A stretch of DNA of 64,000 nucleotides from Paraconiothyrium sp. Pb-2020 (lineage: Eukaryota; Ascomycota; Dothideomycetes; Pleosporales; Didymosphaeriaceae), in contig JAJUBI010000006.1 of NCBI GenBank assembly GCA_022419385.1, positions 496,001 to 560,000 of the forward strand, in the 5' to 3' direction. Of this stretch, positions 48,147-59,800 are shown piece after piece. The notes below the pieces were generated by a model, which saw nothing but the letters and a program-made list of their open reading frames with translations, did not search any database and was not told the origin of the DNA. Positions within the stretch are counted from its first letter, which is position 1, and every line of letters begins with the position of its first letter. Both the position numbers and the translations under genes were made by a program.

Positions 48147-48912
48147 TTACTTCCGCACAAAGCTCTGTTTATCTGTGAATGGACGAGTCGACACGTCTAA
48201 ATCATGCAGCAAAGTTAGCCAACGTCATGGAAGTTTTGCGTATGGATGTCGCACAGCGAATGCGGTCTAGATATCGCAGTCGAATTGGAAGTTGCGGTGT
48301 TGTCGTGGTCGAGGTCTAAGACGTAGCGCGCATTGGTTGGTCGCCTGGGTGACGCCACGAACATGAGCTATCCCTGCCACCGAATTCGGCACCCCAAGTT
48401 TCAACCTCCACTTCGGCGCTTGATAGACAATCGATAGTCTGACTCGTCTCGAACTGCTGGACTCAGCGCTGTCATCGATGGGTGACTCAAGAATTCGGAG
48501 GTCTTCGCCGACACATCCACCCACTTTGTTGTAAGAGGATATATAACACAAGAATTGACTCATACTTCGCCGCCAGGACGCGTCGCTGCCCCTGCTTACT
48601 CCTGGTTGTGTATGGGAGCGCCAGTAATAACACAGTTTCACGCGTCTGCGAGGGCCAGGTATTTGGTTAGCTTGTTGTGTATCGGTTTCAAACATATTGT
48701 CCATGAACTTGTCGATGCTTAGATTGTTTTGTCTCCTACTGGCGGCCCTGCTCTTACGCTGGCACTGGTATTGCTGAGGTAGCGCCCCTTTCTGAAGCTC
48801 GCCAACCTGGCTGAAGAACCACCGTGTTCTCTGGCTAAATCGTTGGCGATCATCCAGCCGATTCTTGAACAGTCATTGTGGCCCGTCTTGAGTATATCAT
48901 AACTATAGCTCC
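48147..48912. other. Intergenic, probably includes the LIM-gene first exon and promoter
   Basis: A 145-codon minus-strand frame (48704-48267) has partly protein-like sequence and could include the missing LIM 5' exon, but I found no splice pair that joins it. The remainder is unassigned. Confidence 0.35.
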
Positions 48913-49452
48913 TCAGCTGCCTGCTCCCTCCTTCTGGCTCTGCTCCTGTGCGCTCAGAACCTTCACCCTTATGACCTCTTCCACCATCCTCACGTTGTTC
49001 GCCTTGCCGTTGACCACGCCTTCCAAATCTTTCAAACTGTCCTGTAAATCCTTCACCTTGCGGTTGTAAAAGTCGGTTGCATCCTCAACGCTCTTCTCGA
49101 CAAAGTAACCGGTGCCAATATCGATGAGCACGTGCGTCGAGGAAGTGAGGCGACCAGGAACGTAGAGGGAAGACGTGAGCGGGACGAGAAGTGGCTTGTC
49201 GGCGGTGCCCGGATTGACACCTTGTGATATCGAGTTTATACAGTCGCGGAACTTCGACTGAGCGGTGCGTAGGGATTGGAAGGAGGTGGTCAAATGCTCC
49301 AATTCGCGGTCGAGCTGTTGCTTCAACTCCTGAAGCTGCGGGACCGGCAGCTGCCCGAGATCAACTGTACACTCGTTATGATGGCTATCCTGATTTCATA
49401 GCCGTTCAAACATACTCTGGCCAGGCTGCTTCTGCGCTTGCTTCGTCGCCAT
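48913..49452 (-). CDS. GIM5: Prefoldin subunit 5 (alpha-type)
   Basis: Exons 49452-49416 (MATKQAQKQPGQ plus one base) and 49364-48913, 489 nt or 162 aa. Prefoldin is the cytosolic hexamer that hands unfolded actin and tubulin to the CCT chaperonin. The protein has the alpha-prefoldin pattern: an N-terminal coiled coil (QLQELKQQLDRELEHLTTSFQSL), a central beta-hairpin (LLVPLTSSLYVPGRL and VLIDIGTGYFVEKS), and a C-terminal coiled coil ending in a charged tail. The 51-nt intron has a gtatgt donor. Length fits. Only 162 bp separate it from the divergent JmjC/cupin gene. It is thematically linked to TBCE in this window, since both act in tubulin biogenesis. Confidence 0.93.
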
Positions 49453-49614
49453 TGCGGGTAGTTGCGGTCAATCGCGTGATGATGGTGCCTGCCCCGCGCG
49501 AAACTTTCTGTGGAGGGGAAGCTCGGGCTTGGCCGAACAGAGGAGCTTGGGCGCGCTTTTGCTGCGACCTAGCTACTTGTCACCTTCTGTATACCACCAT
49601 CTCCATGGTTCCTT
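49453..49614. promoter_or_regulatory. Very short divergent promoter region, GIM5/cupin
   Basis: 162 bp between start codons, the tightest head-to-head pair here. It must hold both promoters unless one transcript starts inside the other gene. Confidence 0.5.
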
Positions 49615-50496
49615 ATGTTGGGTCGGCGGACAGCATTGTACATAGCTCACAGTTCACGCCCATTCTCACAGAGCAGTCGTTTCCCTCCGGCAGAAAGATT
49701 CGATGACACTTCTGCGGAGGTGAAGAGCTTAGATCTGAGCGTCCCGACCGTCTTTCCCAAGCAGTTCACTGATCTTCCAGCGATCAAAAAGTGGTTCACC
49801 ACAATCGACTGCCCTACCGAGCATGGCGTGTATCACAGTCCGAACGCCTCGTATCTGGGTCGCCATGGCTCCCTGATGGTTCCCCTGGAGTACACCCGCT
49901 ACAATCCCATTGGAGACGATGTAGGAACTCGTAAAGCAATATCGACTTTCGAATGTATCCAAGCTCCCTTATCCCTGTTGCTGTCTCATATATCGAGTGG
50001 AGACCGCTCGCAGCAGCTATATCTCGCACAGTGCTCCCTCGACGACCTGCCATCCGAATTGAAACACGATCTGCCTGCTCCCAAATTGATATCTCACCTC
50101 GGTCGGGGTGACATCTATGCTTCCGGCATATGGATGGGGCGCCCGCCGACGAGCACGCCTCTGCACCGAGATCCGAACCCGAACCTTTTCGTACAATTAG
50201 TTGGGAGGAAGGTCATCCGCCTCATGAAGCCCAAGCAGGGCAGATTTCTGTACGATCATTTAAGGGCAGAATTGGGGCATGCGCATCTGCGAGGCGAAGA
50301 AATGATGGTGGGCGAGGAGAGGGATAGACTACAGGACGCGGTCTGGGACGAGAAGGAGATCAATGGCGTCTCTGCCAGCGGTGTAGAGGCTAGGTTAGAG
50401 GGAGGCGACGGGCTGTATATACCGCTTGGCTGGTGGCACGCTGTTGAAAGCATTGGGTCGCATACGAACGCGTCCGTGAACTGGTGGTTCAGATAA
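49615..50496 (+). CDS. JmjC/cupin-8-like oxygenase-fold protein
   Basis: An intronless frame of 293 codons. The first ~30 residues are Arg/Ser-rich without acids (MLGRRTALYIAHSSRPFSQSS), compatible with a mitochondrial targeting peptide. The body has the cupin signature of Fe(II)/2-oxoglutarate enzymes: His-x-Asp in TPLHRDPNPNLFVQLVGRK at about residues 180-198, and a distal His in IPLGWWHAVESIG near the end, followed by SVNWWFR. A Lys in IRLMKPK lies where such enzymes place a co-substrate ligand region. The family includes protein and RNA hydroxylases; the substrate here is not predictable. The metal triad is complete as far as can be seen. It shares a 162-bp promoter with GIM5 and is followed 139 bp later by the HEI10-like gene on the same strand. 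Confidence 0.75.
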   Translation: MLGRRTALYIAHSSRPFSQSSRFPPAERFDDTSAEVKSLDLSVPTVFPKQFTDLPAIKKWFTTIDCPTEHGVYHSPNASYLGRHGSLMVPLEYTRYNPIGDDVGTRKAISTFECIQAPLSLLLSHISSGDRSQQLYLAQCSLDDLPSELKHDLPAPKLISHLGRGDIYASGIWMGRPPTSTPLHRDPNPNLFVQLVGRKVIRLMKPKQGRFLYDHLRAELGHAHLRGEEMMVGEERDRLQDAVWDEKEINGVSASGVEARLEGGDGLYIPLGWWHAVESIGSHTNASVNWWFR

Positions 50497-50635
50497 AAGA
50501 GATGGCGAGAGGTTTACCATCGCACCTTCCGTCACATGGCGCCACGTCCAACGTGCTTTCCCTACCAGCAGTGTAGCTTCGTTGCATTCGATTGTTCTGT
50601 TCTTCACTCTTCCTCCGCACTCAGTCCCGGTTACT

Positions 50636-51927
50636 ATGGAATTCGTGCTCCGTTGTAACGATTTGAAATGTCGCTCTCAGCTCCATGATCGAGCTGTGGT
50701 GACAACATGCAGGTGAGCTGCCCTTCTTTCGTCCGTGATTGCCACTTCATATTGACTCAGATGGAAGTCACGTCTTCTGCCCGAACTGCGCAGACTCAAC
50801 AGGACTATCGAGGTCATCTAGTGGAGCCCGGATATGCCCAGCTTGCCAGACACAGCTTGCCAACCCCGATGATGTCGTCGTTGCGATGCTCAATCCCGCC
50901 GAAGACTACAAGACAAGCGTTCTGTCCGGGCTCAGCCCTACAATCGTCATGGAGTGTGCTAGCAGAGCTCTGGCTTTCTATACATACCAGGCTTCGCAAG
51001 AGATCATATACCAGGAGCATTTGGCAAAGTCATTGACGGAGAAGTACGCAAACCTAAATCAGGGCATGGATAAGCTCATACACGAAGCCAATGGCCAGAT
51101 CAAGGCACTTCAAGAGAAGCTGCAAGGTCAGTGCATTGCTCGTCTTCTTGGTTCGCAACGAGATCTAAATCATTCCTTTAGCAATGTATGAGGAGCAAGC
51201 TTCCCTAGAGCAGAACAATGAGGAGTTGTCGGTAAGTGCGGAGGTCCGACCTTCTGTGTACTTGTACGCTGAATGCATCTAGAACGCCTTCCGAGCCAGG
51301 ACCAAAGCGCATCAGCAAACCCAAAAGATGTACCAGGCACTCAAGGCCCAAGTCATGGCAACACACGTCGCGAATGCCGCCGGCGAGGAAGTCGACCATG
51401 CCATGCATACGATCCGACAAGGCGATCGCTTCGTCGACAAGCTCCCAGGTACACGTTCAGGCACCGTAAACCTCAACCAGCTCGGCACGAACCAGCAACG
51501 TGGCGGAGGACGACTGCACAATCGCGATCCCAGCGGAAGTTCGGGCAGCAGTGGACAACAACGGCTTGGTGGTCGACTACAGTTCAACCCTCAGTTGCAG
51601 CAGCGAATGTTTGGTGGTCGCACAAACACGAGCCGTAAGTCCGTCTTCTTACAACGGGGCGCTCCAGCTGACTTTGAAACAGAATCAGCACCTGGTGGCA
51701 CGCCACAAGTGCAAGGGCATTCGAGTCACCGCAGCCAAATACCTGTCATGGGCGGTACACGTCAGAACGCCTTCAACAACGTTGACATTGGTCCACCGTA
51801 TCAAGCATCGCCTATGACGCGGCAGCCGCTTTCTGGGAACATTAATGCACGGAATATGAACTTTGGGCTCTCGGGTGGCATGTCGAAGAGGTCTGGGATG
51901 GGCAACATCGGGCATCCGGGGCGCTGA
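50636..51927 (+). CDS. HEI10: HEI10/CCNB1IP1-type RING E3 ligase
   Basis: Five exons: 50636-50712, 50768-51126, 51182-51231, 51283-51634 and 51683-51927, 1083 nt or 360 aa. This family (Zip3/HEI10) marks and stabilises meiotic crossover sites on the synaptonemal complex. The RING finger is built by splicing: LRCNDLKCRSQL and VVTTC from exon 1, SHVFCPNCADSTGL and ICPACQ from exon 2. Then come NPDDVVVAMLNP, EDYKTSVLSGL and IMECASRALAFYTYQ, diagnostic for the fungal homologues, a coiled coil (LTEKYANLNQGMDKLIHEANGQIKALQ), and a Gly/Arg/Asn-rich tail. The second acceptor (at 50767) was chosen because it alone restores the RING. The last intron is in frame and stop-free, so its removal is likely but not forced. 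Confidence 0.9.
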
Positions 51928-53488
51928 TGGAGTGGCATAGCTCATAATCGGTGAATGTCAGGAATTAAGCCGGGTCTAGCGGTCGTTCATTGCCGCAGGA
52001 AGCGAGATGGAGCCGTGCCATGTGGTTTTATTGGAGTGTGGCTATCGAGCAGTGCATGCCGGAGCATGCGGATGTAATATTGAAGGACTCCGACGCGTGC
52101 CAACACAATTTCACCGGCGAGGATTTACACATCTAGAGCCCCTACAATGACACCTTGCTTGCCGCGAGTCGATGGATATTGTAATAGTAATCTGGATTAT
52201 GGCATTACAAATGTTCAGGAAATTACCTAAGATTCTACCCAAGATGCTGCTCGTGGCTGCCTGCCATGCACCAGTTTGATCAGTTTCCGCACTTGGCGCA
52301 AGAGTTCGAAAGTCTTTTGAGATTCCAATCGCATGATTTTAGTTGCTTCGGTATCTGCAGTGATCTTGGTGCGGATGTATATAGTGGGTGTAACAGTATG
52401 CTGGTATGTTATGCAAAAGCTATAGAATTACCGGGGTGCACGCTAGTGTTATATACTAATGCTCACATCGGGTCCTCTAATAGCAGGCCCATAATCTTTG
52501 CTGTTTAGCAGTCAGCATGTGTCGACTGCATACGTGTCGTGCATGCAAGAGTAACAAGAGGATTAATGTCTCTTGGTTCCTCACGTGGCTACCACGTGGC
52601 GGGCCTTCATTGTGCTAGGACTCAGTTGGACAGGATATGCGACCGATCGAGGCAATATACCTACGTGTAGCTGCGTAAGATCATGGGTTTTAGTGTCTCT
52701 GCTTCAGCATGGCAACAAGCCCAAGAAAAGAGACTGAGGATCTATCAGTGATAGATTTTCAGGGTGAGAGATTTCAGATGGTGTAGGTGTAGTCGCTCGG
52801 TTAACGTTGGGTTCTATGCATTCGTGCCTCGTAAACAACAGGGCGCAGTTGCCCCAAAAAGGTATGTGCTCGTATCAATTCCGCGTTGTTGGAGGAATTG
52901 GGCAGAAGAGGCGTTGACGGTTCGCGTCAGTAGGGCGCGTCAATAGGGCGCAGTTGAACTCCAAGAGCTCTCTGCGCATACGCGAGTAGGCTGTGTACGT
53001 GATCGTCGTCGTGTTTCGGGATGGGCTGGAGTTGTGAGAAACAATGGGCAGGGAGAAGCGCCGATGTCTTGCATGTACCAGGGTGTGATAGAATTCAAAT
53101 AGGCATCTAAGCATAGAAGTATACGTGATTCAGGTACGTCGATGGCCGCTTGCGGAAACGCGCCTATGTAACTGCAGCGCGGGTGTGGGAAGGCTTGGGC
53201 TGCAGAAACTATCCATACGACCGGTAAAGGTTCTTGTTATACTTCCTCGATTCTAGGCGCTGGGCTCGAAGGTCTATCGGCTGGAAATCACGCAAATGAT
53301 GAAGTGTCACATCGCTTTCTCGGGCAGCAGTGCCGCTTCTAGCTGCTCACTATGAGGGAGGTGGTGTGAAGGCCAGTTCCGGATAGTTTTCCGGGTCGAC
53401 AGGCCGCCGCGAGCCGCGCTCTCTATCTATGGCAGGTTGACCGGTGCAGCTGAGCTGTCAAATCGATTGTACGCTGGGTGGTGGCGGC
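51928..53488. other. Intergenic, with an A+T-rich patch
   Basis: No gene seen. Bases about 52370-52510 are A+T-rich with many TA steps and stand out from their surroundings, as do decayed repeats in fungi, but no repeat partner can be identified within the window. Confidence 0.4.
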
Positions 53489-54026
53489 CTAGTTGACCGC
53501 TTTCTCGCGGTCATATCCTATGCAGAGACTCCGATCTTTGTCGGCGTGAGTCACACGACTGAGAATATGAAGGTGAGCTGACGTTCTTTCGCGGACGGTG
53601 AACAAGAGAAGACCTGGCTGGGGAACTGTTGCCTCGTGGCTTTCGCTTGCGTCAGCTATTGCTGCAGAATGCAGGGTTTGCTGCATGGGTGCCAATGTCA
53701 GGCTGACAAAACTCCCAACGACATACGACCATGCTTCTTCGTCGAGATCGTGTTTCGAAGGCGAAGGCTTTTTAGAAGTTATTGGATATCGAAGATCAAC
53801 TAGAGTGAATGAGCAGAGTTGCACACCTAGCTTAGAGTCGCGTACCTCCGTAATTGGTGGCGGATACTGGAGGTGAAGCGAGCCCTGCGCCTCAACGGAT
53901 GCGGCAAAAGTTTTCTAGTTGCGAATAAGGACTCCGTAATGTCCGAACTGCGAGATCTCGAATGCAAGGGAAGAGCGAAGACAATGAGATATCAATGTCT
54001 GAAGGAGGGACGGATTCGTCATCCAT
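53489..54026 (-). CDS. Possible two- or three-exon hypothetical gene
   Basis: A frame from 54026 reads MDDESVPPSDIDISLSSLFP and continues to about 53900. A second, from 53799 (after a cactctag acceptor) to the stop at 53489, reads DLDEEAWSYVVGSFVSLTLAP and ends GYDREKAVN. Both have natural codon use for this fungus. A gtacgc donor near 53846 would serve the second splice, but the link between the first frame and that donor is not clear. No known domain, signal peptide or membrane segment is visible. It may be a real small gene whose middle I cannot reconstruct, or two unrelated frames. Confidence 0.3.
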
Positions 54027-54392
54027 GCGGCTCGGCGATGTCCTGCGTTCTTGGAGGCGTTTGGAGGGTGGCGGCCATGTGATGATTGCGTGTAAGTGGC
54101 TGTCAGATCTCTATTTGGCAAACGTTGGCGTAGTGGAGGGTGTCAGAGATGCCTGTTGCAGGAACCTATGCGTGTTGTGTATTGCCTGCCGTGGTGGTCG
54201 ACTAGTGTTTCAATCTTCAGGCGGTATGCTCAGTCTTTCCTGATACCCAATTTTTTCTTTTGTCTCAAATAGGATAACATGGCTTTGAGCGTGGAAGCGG
54301 TCAAGAATATTTGCTGGAACACGAGTTCAATATATTCCAGCTTTTGGTTTCCACGCCAATGGTTATTGGAGAGTATAGCAGGTGCAGGCTGA

Positions 54393-54788
54393 ATGACTGA
54401 CACGTCAAGCGGGAGTAATTGCCCAGGAGAGAACATGCCGGATGGAAACGTGCGAAGTTTTCCTGAATGCTCTTCGGCACCTGCTGCCCGAGTGCCTGTG
54501 GTCGTCAATGATTTTCATATTATCCCAACGCCCACGCAGGTCGATCTATCGAACAGTCATGCAATAAAGGACAACAACGCAACTGGTATCAAGGATCTTT
54601 TCCAGCCGTCCATGTGGTACCACTCGTCGCTATACCAGAACGACCCAGAAGGGCTTGCGAGAATTTGGGTTTACTTCAACGCATTGACGAGATTGAATTG
54701 GAGCATGGTGGCTGAAACCGGAGCAATGTCACTCACCCTCAGGTCCTGGGTGCTGTCGTTGTACAACCGCCCCTCCGTTGGTGTCTGA
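54393..54788 (+). CDS. Possible hypothetical protein, 131 aa
   Basis: An uninterrupted frame beginning MTDTSSGSNCPGENMPDG, with the later segment KDLFQPSMWYHSSLYQNDPEGL and a tryptophan/leucine-rich end (RIWVYFNALTRLNW, SWVLSLYNRP). Composition and codon use look protein-like and no strong opposing frame exists. The family is not recognised. The end may be affected by an intron after VAETG, which I cannot settle. Confidence 0.35.
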   Translation: MTDTSSGSNCPGENMPDGNVRSFPECSSAPAARVPVVVNDFHIIPTPTQVDLSNSHAIKDNNATGIKDLFQPSMWYHSSLYQNDPEGLARIWVYFNALTRLNWSMVAETGAMSLTLRSWVLSLYNRPSVGV

Positions 54789-55546
54789 GATGGCATCAAA
54801 AGAGACTGACGTCGGACTGAAATGCTCAACCGAACCTTGATGTATCAAGACCATCACACCGTATACTCTGGAAGGCCAAGCGCCATGCGTACGGCTTTCG
54901 CAGCCAGCGGAAAGCGGACTTACGAGCATGGAAGGAAAAGTGGGCTCACGGCTTGAGGTGGAGCATGAGTCGTGGAGACCCGCTGACGGGGAAGCTACGG
55001 CGACACCCGTCCTCCCCCCTGGTCCACAGTGGTCGATGCGCAGCAGCTTTATTTCAACATCACCGCAAGCTTCTCTTCTACCCCGGACGACAACGCACTG
55101 TAAGACATCTCATTGATATAGGACCATAATACACACGATAGCCTCCACCGCCCGTTTCGAAATGACGCTAGCCTCGGCTCCAGACAACATGATGACCGCC
55201 CGATGCGTCGCTGCCTACAGCTGCCTTCACCGGGTCCGCCTGTGTATATCTCCAATCGCACCTTGAGGGCTCCCTCATAACGGCAACCACACCAGCAACA
55301 GGACCCCAATAAAGACCCTATGACCGAGCAAAGGAATATCATCTCGACCGCCAGCGTCTTCGCGCCATAGCAATGGGGACCGCCTTTCGACGCGATGCAC
55401 ATCGACGGGATGCCTATAGCGTAACGCCAGCCCCGACGACGTTCATGGGAACCGCTGGACCTATGCGGAGGAGCTCGGAAAAGTGCTTGACAGCCGGAGC
55501 CGCAAACCATGTTACACTTGGGCGGGCCTTGGGTGTACCATCCACT
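54789..55546. other. Intergenic, nothing recognised
   Basis: Frames on the minus strand (to 153 codons) are Cys/Gly/Arg-rich and do not look like protein. The right-hand part is the 3' flank of the C2H2 gene. Confidence 0.45.
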
Positions 55547-56892
55547 TCATGCGCAAGTCCCCGCAATCTTGGCATCCTCGTCGCTGTCGTCGTCAGGGTC
55601 ATCCTTCCAGATATCTACACTCGAGTCAGGCACTACACTGGAAACAAGAAGGTGTAAGAGATGCACTCACCAGGGGCGAGCCACGTCAGCTCTACAAAGG
55701 CTCACGAAGAAGACCCGTATTTCCGAGAAAGAGCAGGCTGAGGGGCTCGTCTTGGGTGATGCTTGCGATAGTGTTTCAAACGCGCGTCCTGACGTTGAAA
55801 CACCTGCGAGCAAAACATCTCCTCACAAGGGTAGGTCTGAATTTCACGGCCATGTTTCTGGCGACGGTGCCGCGCCAGATTACCCTTGCGATACTCTCCG
55901 GTGTAGCCCTTGCCACAAACAGGGCAGCACACTGGGTCTTGGGATCCTCCACTTCCATTAGAAGGAGTTGTAGAAGGAGTTGGCGAAGGCGAAAAAGCCT
56001 CATTTCCCATATTGGTAGGCACAGTTAGCCAGGGACCGCGTGGACTTGTTACCCTGGATCTGTCAGCGATTGCACGAAACACTGCGCCGGCGCGGGCGGT
56101 TATGACAACTCACTCGGGTCGAGAATTGGCCCCATGTCCAGTGAATGGCCTGTTTGATTCGTGCGATACGTCATTCAGGTCATCCCCTTGGTCCGAGTTG
56201 TAATTCGACACCGGGTACGGAGACATATTATGCCTTATGGACCCATCGGTTGAATGTTGTCCACCGTCCCAAGGATCTTGGAATCCTGAGATTGGGGTCA
56301 CATCTCCAGCTGTCGCCATGACACCGGTCGCAATGGGTGCGTTTGCATTCTGGCCAATAGCATTCTGCCCTCCGCCACCCACGCGTTCTTGATATGCATA
56401 GTCCGGATTCTGGAATTGGAAGCCTGGATTGTATCGAGGTGCTCTCTCATGCCTTCGAACCTCGGGCCAGCTGAATTCGCCAAAGCTTTGCCCAGCTTCA
56501 GGATATGACGAGGATTCAGTGACCATAGCAGCCGGATTTGTTCTGGGCCATGCATTCGGTGGATGGTGATCCCATCCAGTGTGCTCTGGCAGGGCGTGTG
56601 CCCACGAAGCCGGTTGCCGTGTTGGATACTGGTTGTAGCTGCTCTGCGCTTGCTGAGGGTGATGATATCCCAACCTCGGCACCGTGAATCCTGAGTTGGT
56701 TTGGAAAGACTGCTGGTACCCGTTGTAGCCTGCAACTCTTGTGTTTGATACCTGTCGGGCGACCGGCACGGACATTGAGTTTAAACGAGACGCGCCGTCA
56801 GTACCGAATGACGTGGATCCTTGCGCGCCGCTGGTGTAATACATGGCGATACCCGTCGTTTCGGTAGTAGACGGGCGGGGTGCAGCAGACAT
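55547..56892 (-). CDS. C2H2 zinc-finger protein with long disordered N-terminus
   Basis: Three exons: 56892-56114, 56059-55706 and 55637-55547, 1224 nt or 407 aa. The N-terminal ~260 residues are rich in Gln, Asn, Tyr, Pro and Gly (YHHPQQAQSSYNQYP), as in activation or condensation-prone regions. Exon 2 carries two adjacent C2H2 fingers: CPVCGKGYTGEYRKGNLARHRRQKH, then CEEMFCSQVFQRQDARLKHYRKHH. The last exon adds an acidic tail (DIWKDDPDDDSDEDAK). Introns are 54 nt (gtgagt, ctgacag) and 68 nt. The start at 56892 (MSAAPRPSTTE) is the first in-frame ATG of the open frame; an upstream non-coding exon is possible. It is presumably a DNA-binding regulator. Targets are unknown. Confidence 0.8.
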
Positions 56893-59800
56893 CGTATGCT
56901 CGGCACACTGAAGAGCTGGTTCGCGATACGGAGGAAACTGCCTGTGAAATGCCAAAGAGCCAAGGCGGGTGCTGGCGCCGGTAGCCCACGGAGTTCGAGG
57001 TCGTCCTGTATGGGGCCTGAAGATGTTCACGCTGCCGCCTTCGTAGCTCGGGAGCTCTGAGTCGGGTATCGTGACGGTAAAGAGTTAGTTTAGAGGGGGT
57101 GTTTCTTGCCGTTCCAGGCTGCTCGAGACGTCTTGGAAAAAGGAGGAGCGTCTTCTCAAAGGCCACGATGTTGCAGGACGATCTGCTGTCACCAACAGAC
57201 AAGATTGGAGACGAAGTGGAGGTAGTGGTGGCAGGGACGGTGAATGAGTCGATCGGGAGAGGCAGGCTTGGATGCACGAAACGGCTAGTAAACCTGGAGC
57301 GGAGGACCCGCCGCTGAGCTGGCGCCAGGCTGAGCACAACGTCTGGCCCTGCCAAAGACAGCCGTCGTCCACGATCCTGACGCAAGAATCGACCGAACAG
57401 TGCAAGAAGAATGACACTGCCTCTTTAGTCGTGCGCAGGCGCGGACACCCCAGATCCTTCGAAGGTGCGGGCAGGCAGGCGGGCTTACTAAGGATGCGGC
57501 TCTGGTCTCTGCAGTGAGTATAGTGGACAAGTCAAGACCCCTCACGACCGGTGAGGGTAGCACTGGATGTTTCACTCCTTCTGGAGCGCCGCCAAATTCG
57601 GAAGTGTGTTCACAACAGGCAACCGTGGACAGCGATCACTTTGCTCCGGGGCACGTTCAACGACGCAGTGGAAACAGGGTGTGGTTGACGATAACGAGGC
57701 GGAGTACGCTTCTGCAGAGATGGTTTCGCCGGTACGAGGATACCATCCGAGAGAATAGGCGGTGAATGTGGTCCTGTTTTGGGCTACAAACTGTATCCAA
57801 ACCACAAAGGTTTAGCCTCTCTTGGTTAGTGGAGGCCCAGGAGTTTGGCCCAGATCAGGATCCTACCATGAATATCCGCCTTGCTACGTGTCCAGTCGTG
57901 CTCTTGCTGAGCACGATTGAGCCTAGCAAAACTCGAATTGTACGTCTGCGGGCAATGCCAGTGACACCATCGTGGTGTTGCACCTATTTGGAGACCCTGG
58001 TATGGTGCTCCCCGCATCCCAGAGCCTCGCCATCGTCGAGACCACCATTGGACCAGCTCGCCCGGTACCTCTGACTAGGGTACGACGAGCGCGGTCATGA
58101 GGCCGCCAATCTACTTCAAACAGTAGACTACTGTGAGGCGGATTAGATTGACGGAGGACCTAGGAGTGTTCGTTCAGAGGAGGCTGTGTTGATACGTCGG
58201 TCTCTTCGGGAGCTGACGCAATGACGAGCGTTCGACCCTATCATGTCAACCTGTCGAGACGACCACCGCAGAGAGCAAGACAACAAGGACATTGAGCTTG
58301 AGGCTGTGGCACGGAAGGAAGACATGGTCGCGCGGCGAAAATGAATTCTGGAAAGCCTGCGTTCGGGTTGCAACAGCGTCGAAAGGAGTATCTGTGGATG
58401 CCAAAAGTCCCACAGAAGAGCGGCCCGCTTCTCTATTTCAACCCCACAATCAGAGAAACCACACTCCGCTGCAGACCCGTCCGCCACATCAAGCCGACAT
58501 GCATTCGCGAGTGCTTTGCGCTCATGCGCCTTGAGCACGGGTCTGCTGCTGGGTGTCGAAGCCACTGCCCACTGCGCGTTAAACCCCCATGCTAACGCAC
58601 CTTAAGCGACAGAAGGGCTGTTGGACCAGCGCGCGCAAAGTCCGCTGGGAGTGAAGGCACTCCGCAGAGAGCATATGAATGCCACCCTGTCCTTGAATGC
58701 TGCTACCCCCACAACGATCGGCATCTGCGTCTGTTACATTTCTCCCTACTTCCCCCATGGTTTGAGCTCGATCAAGTTACACGAATCATAAAAATCCTAC
58801 ACATCTACGTTTTTGAGTTCTAGCCATACTCGTCTACGCACGGTTGGCTGTCAGTATAACAGGTCCGGTCTGATGACTCGTGCGCTTGACATGATGTTCT
58901 CCCGTTCTCCCCATTCTGAACTTCAGCAGCTCAACAAGCGCCTTACTTCAACTCAAAAGCGGCTTAAGCATGACCACAACATTCTTGACGGTGCCGATGA
59001 TCGGTTCGCGGCCGAATCAAGGATTACAGCTTGGCAAGCCTAGTGGGAGTTGATCATGCAACTGTGCCGCACGCTTCCCTACATTTGACGTCCTAGCCGT
59101 CAAACCTCGTCGAACGTATCTGGTGCTTGACGTAATATCGGTGGGCATTTCTATGAACAAGCGCATCACGCCTTCAACCTCGACGCAACACTTGTTGGTA
59201 CGTTCCATTGAGGTTATGGCTGGACGGATCACGAAGTGCTTTCGTTCAGCCAACCCCAACTAGCGCAGCTGATCTTCATCTCCGACATTGTTGGATCTAG
59301 TCATTAGCATATCATGCCGTGGGGCAACTGGCATATAATCTGGAGGGTATCCATATTCTTAGACGTCCCGCTCCATCAGCCCAGGGGACGGCGTTCGCAG
59401 CTAATCCAAAACGGGACGTCGTTCATCCGTGGACGCTAAGCATGCACGAGGTTGTCAAAAGCCGTCAATAACTCATGGCGGCGGCGGCACCAATCATGGC
59501 AACGATAAGGCATAGTTTATCATGCGTATCCTGGAAGCTTTGCATCCATCCTGGAGCTATAGGCGGGTGGCACCGCATTTATTACATCGCGTACCGATTG
59601 CAATGGTAACCCCTACACAGACCCTGACCATGCTTCACCCAATCTCAAGGGAGGACATCCCAAATCTTACTTCTGACTGTCAACATCGGTCAAACAATCG
59701 GGGCAATTGTTCTGACGTGCGTAGGATCGGAGCACGGATCACTGGTTCGTATCCGTTCCTGGTCAGCGGGGAAGCTTGTGGAGGCGGTTATCGTGGCGGG

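Noticed and set aside
48267..48704. 145-codon minus frame upstream of the LIM gene
   Set aside because: Partly protein-like but with no splice to the LIM frame and no recognisable domain; mentioned only as a possible location of the missing first exon.
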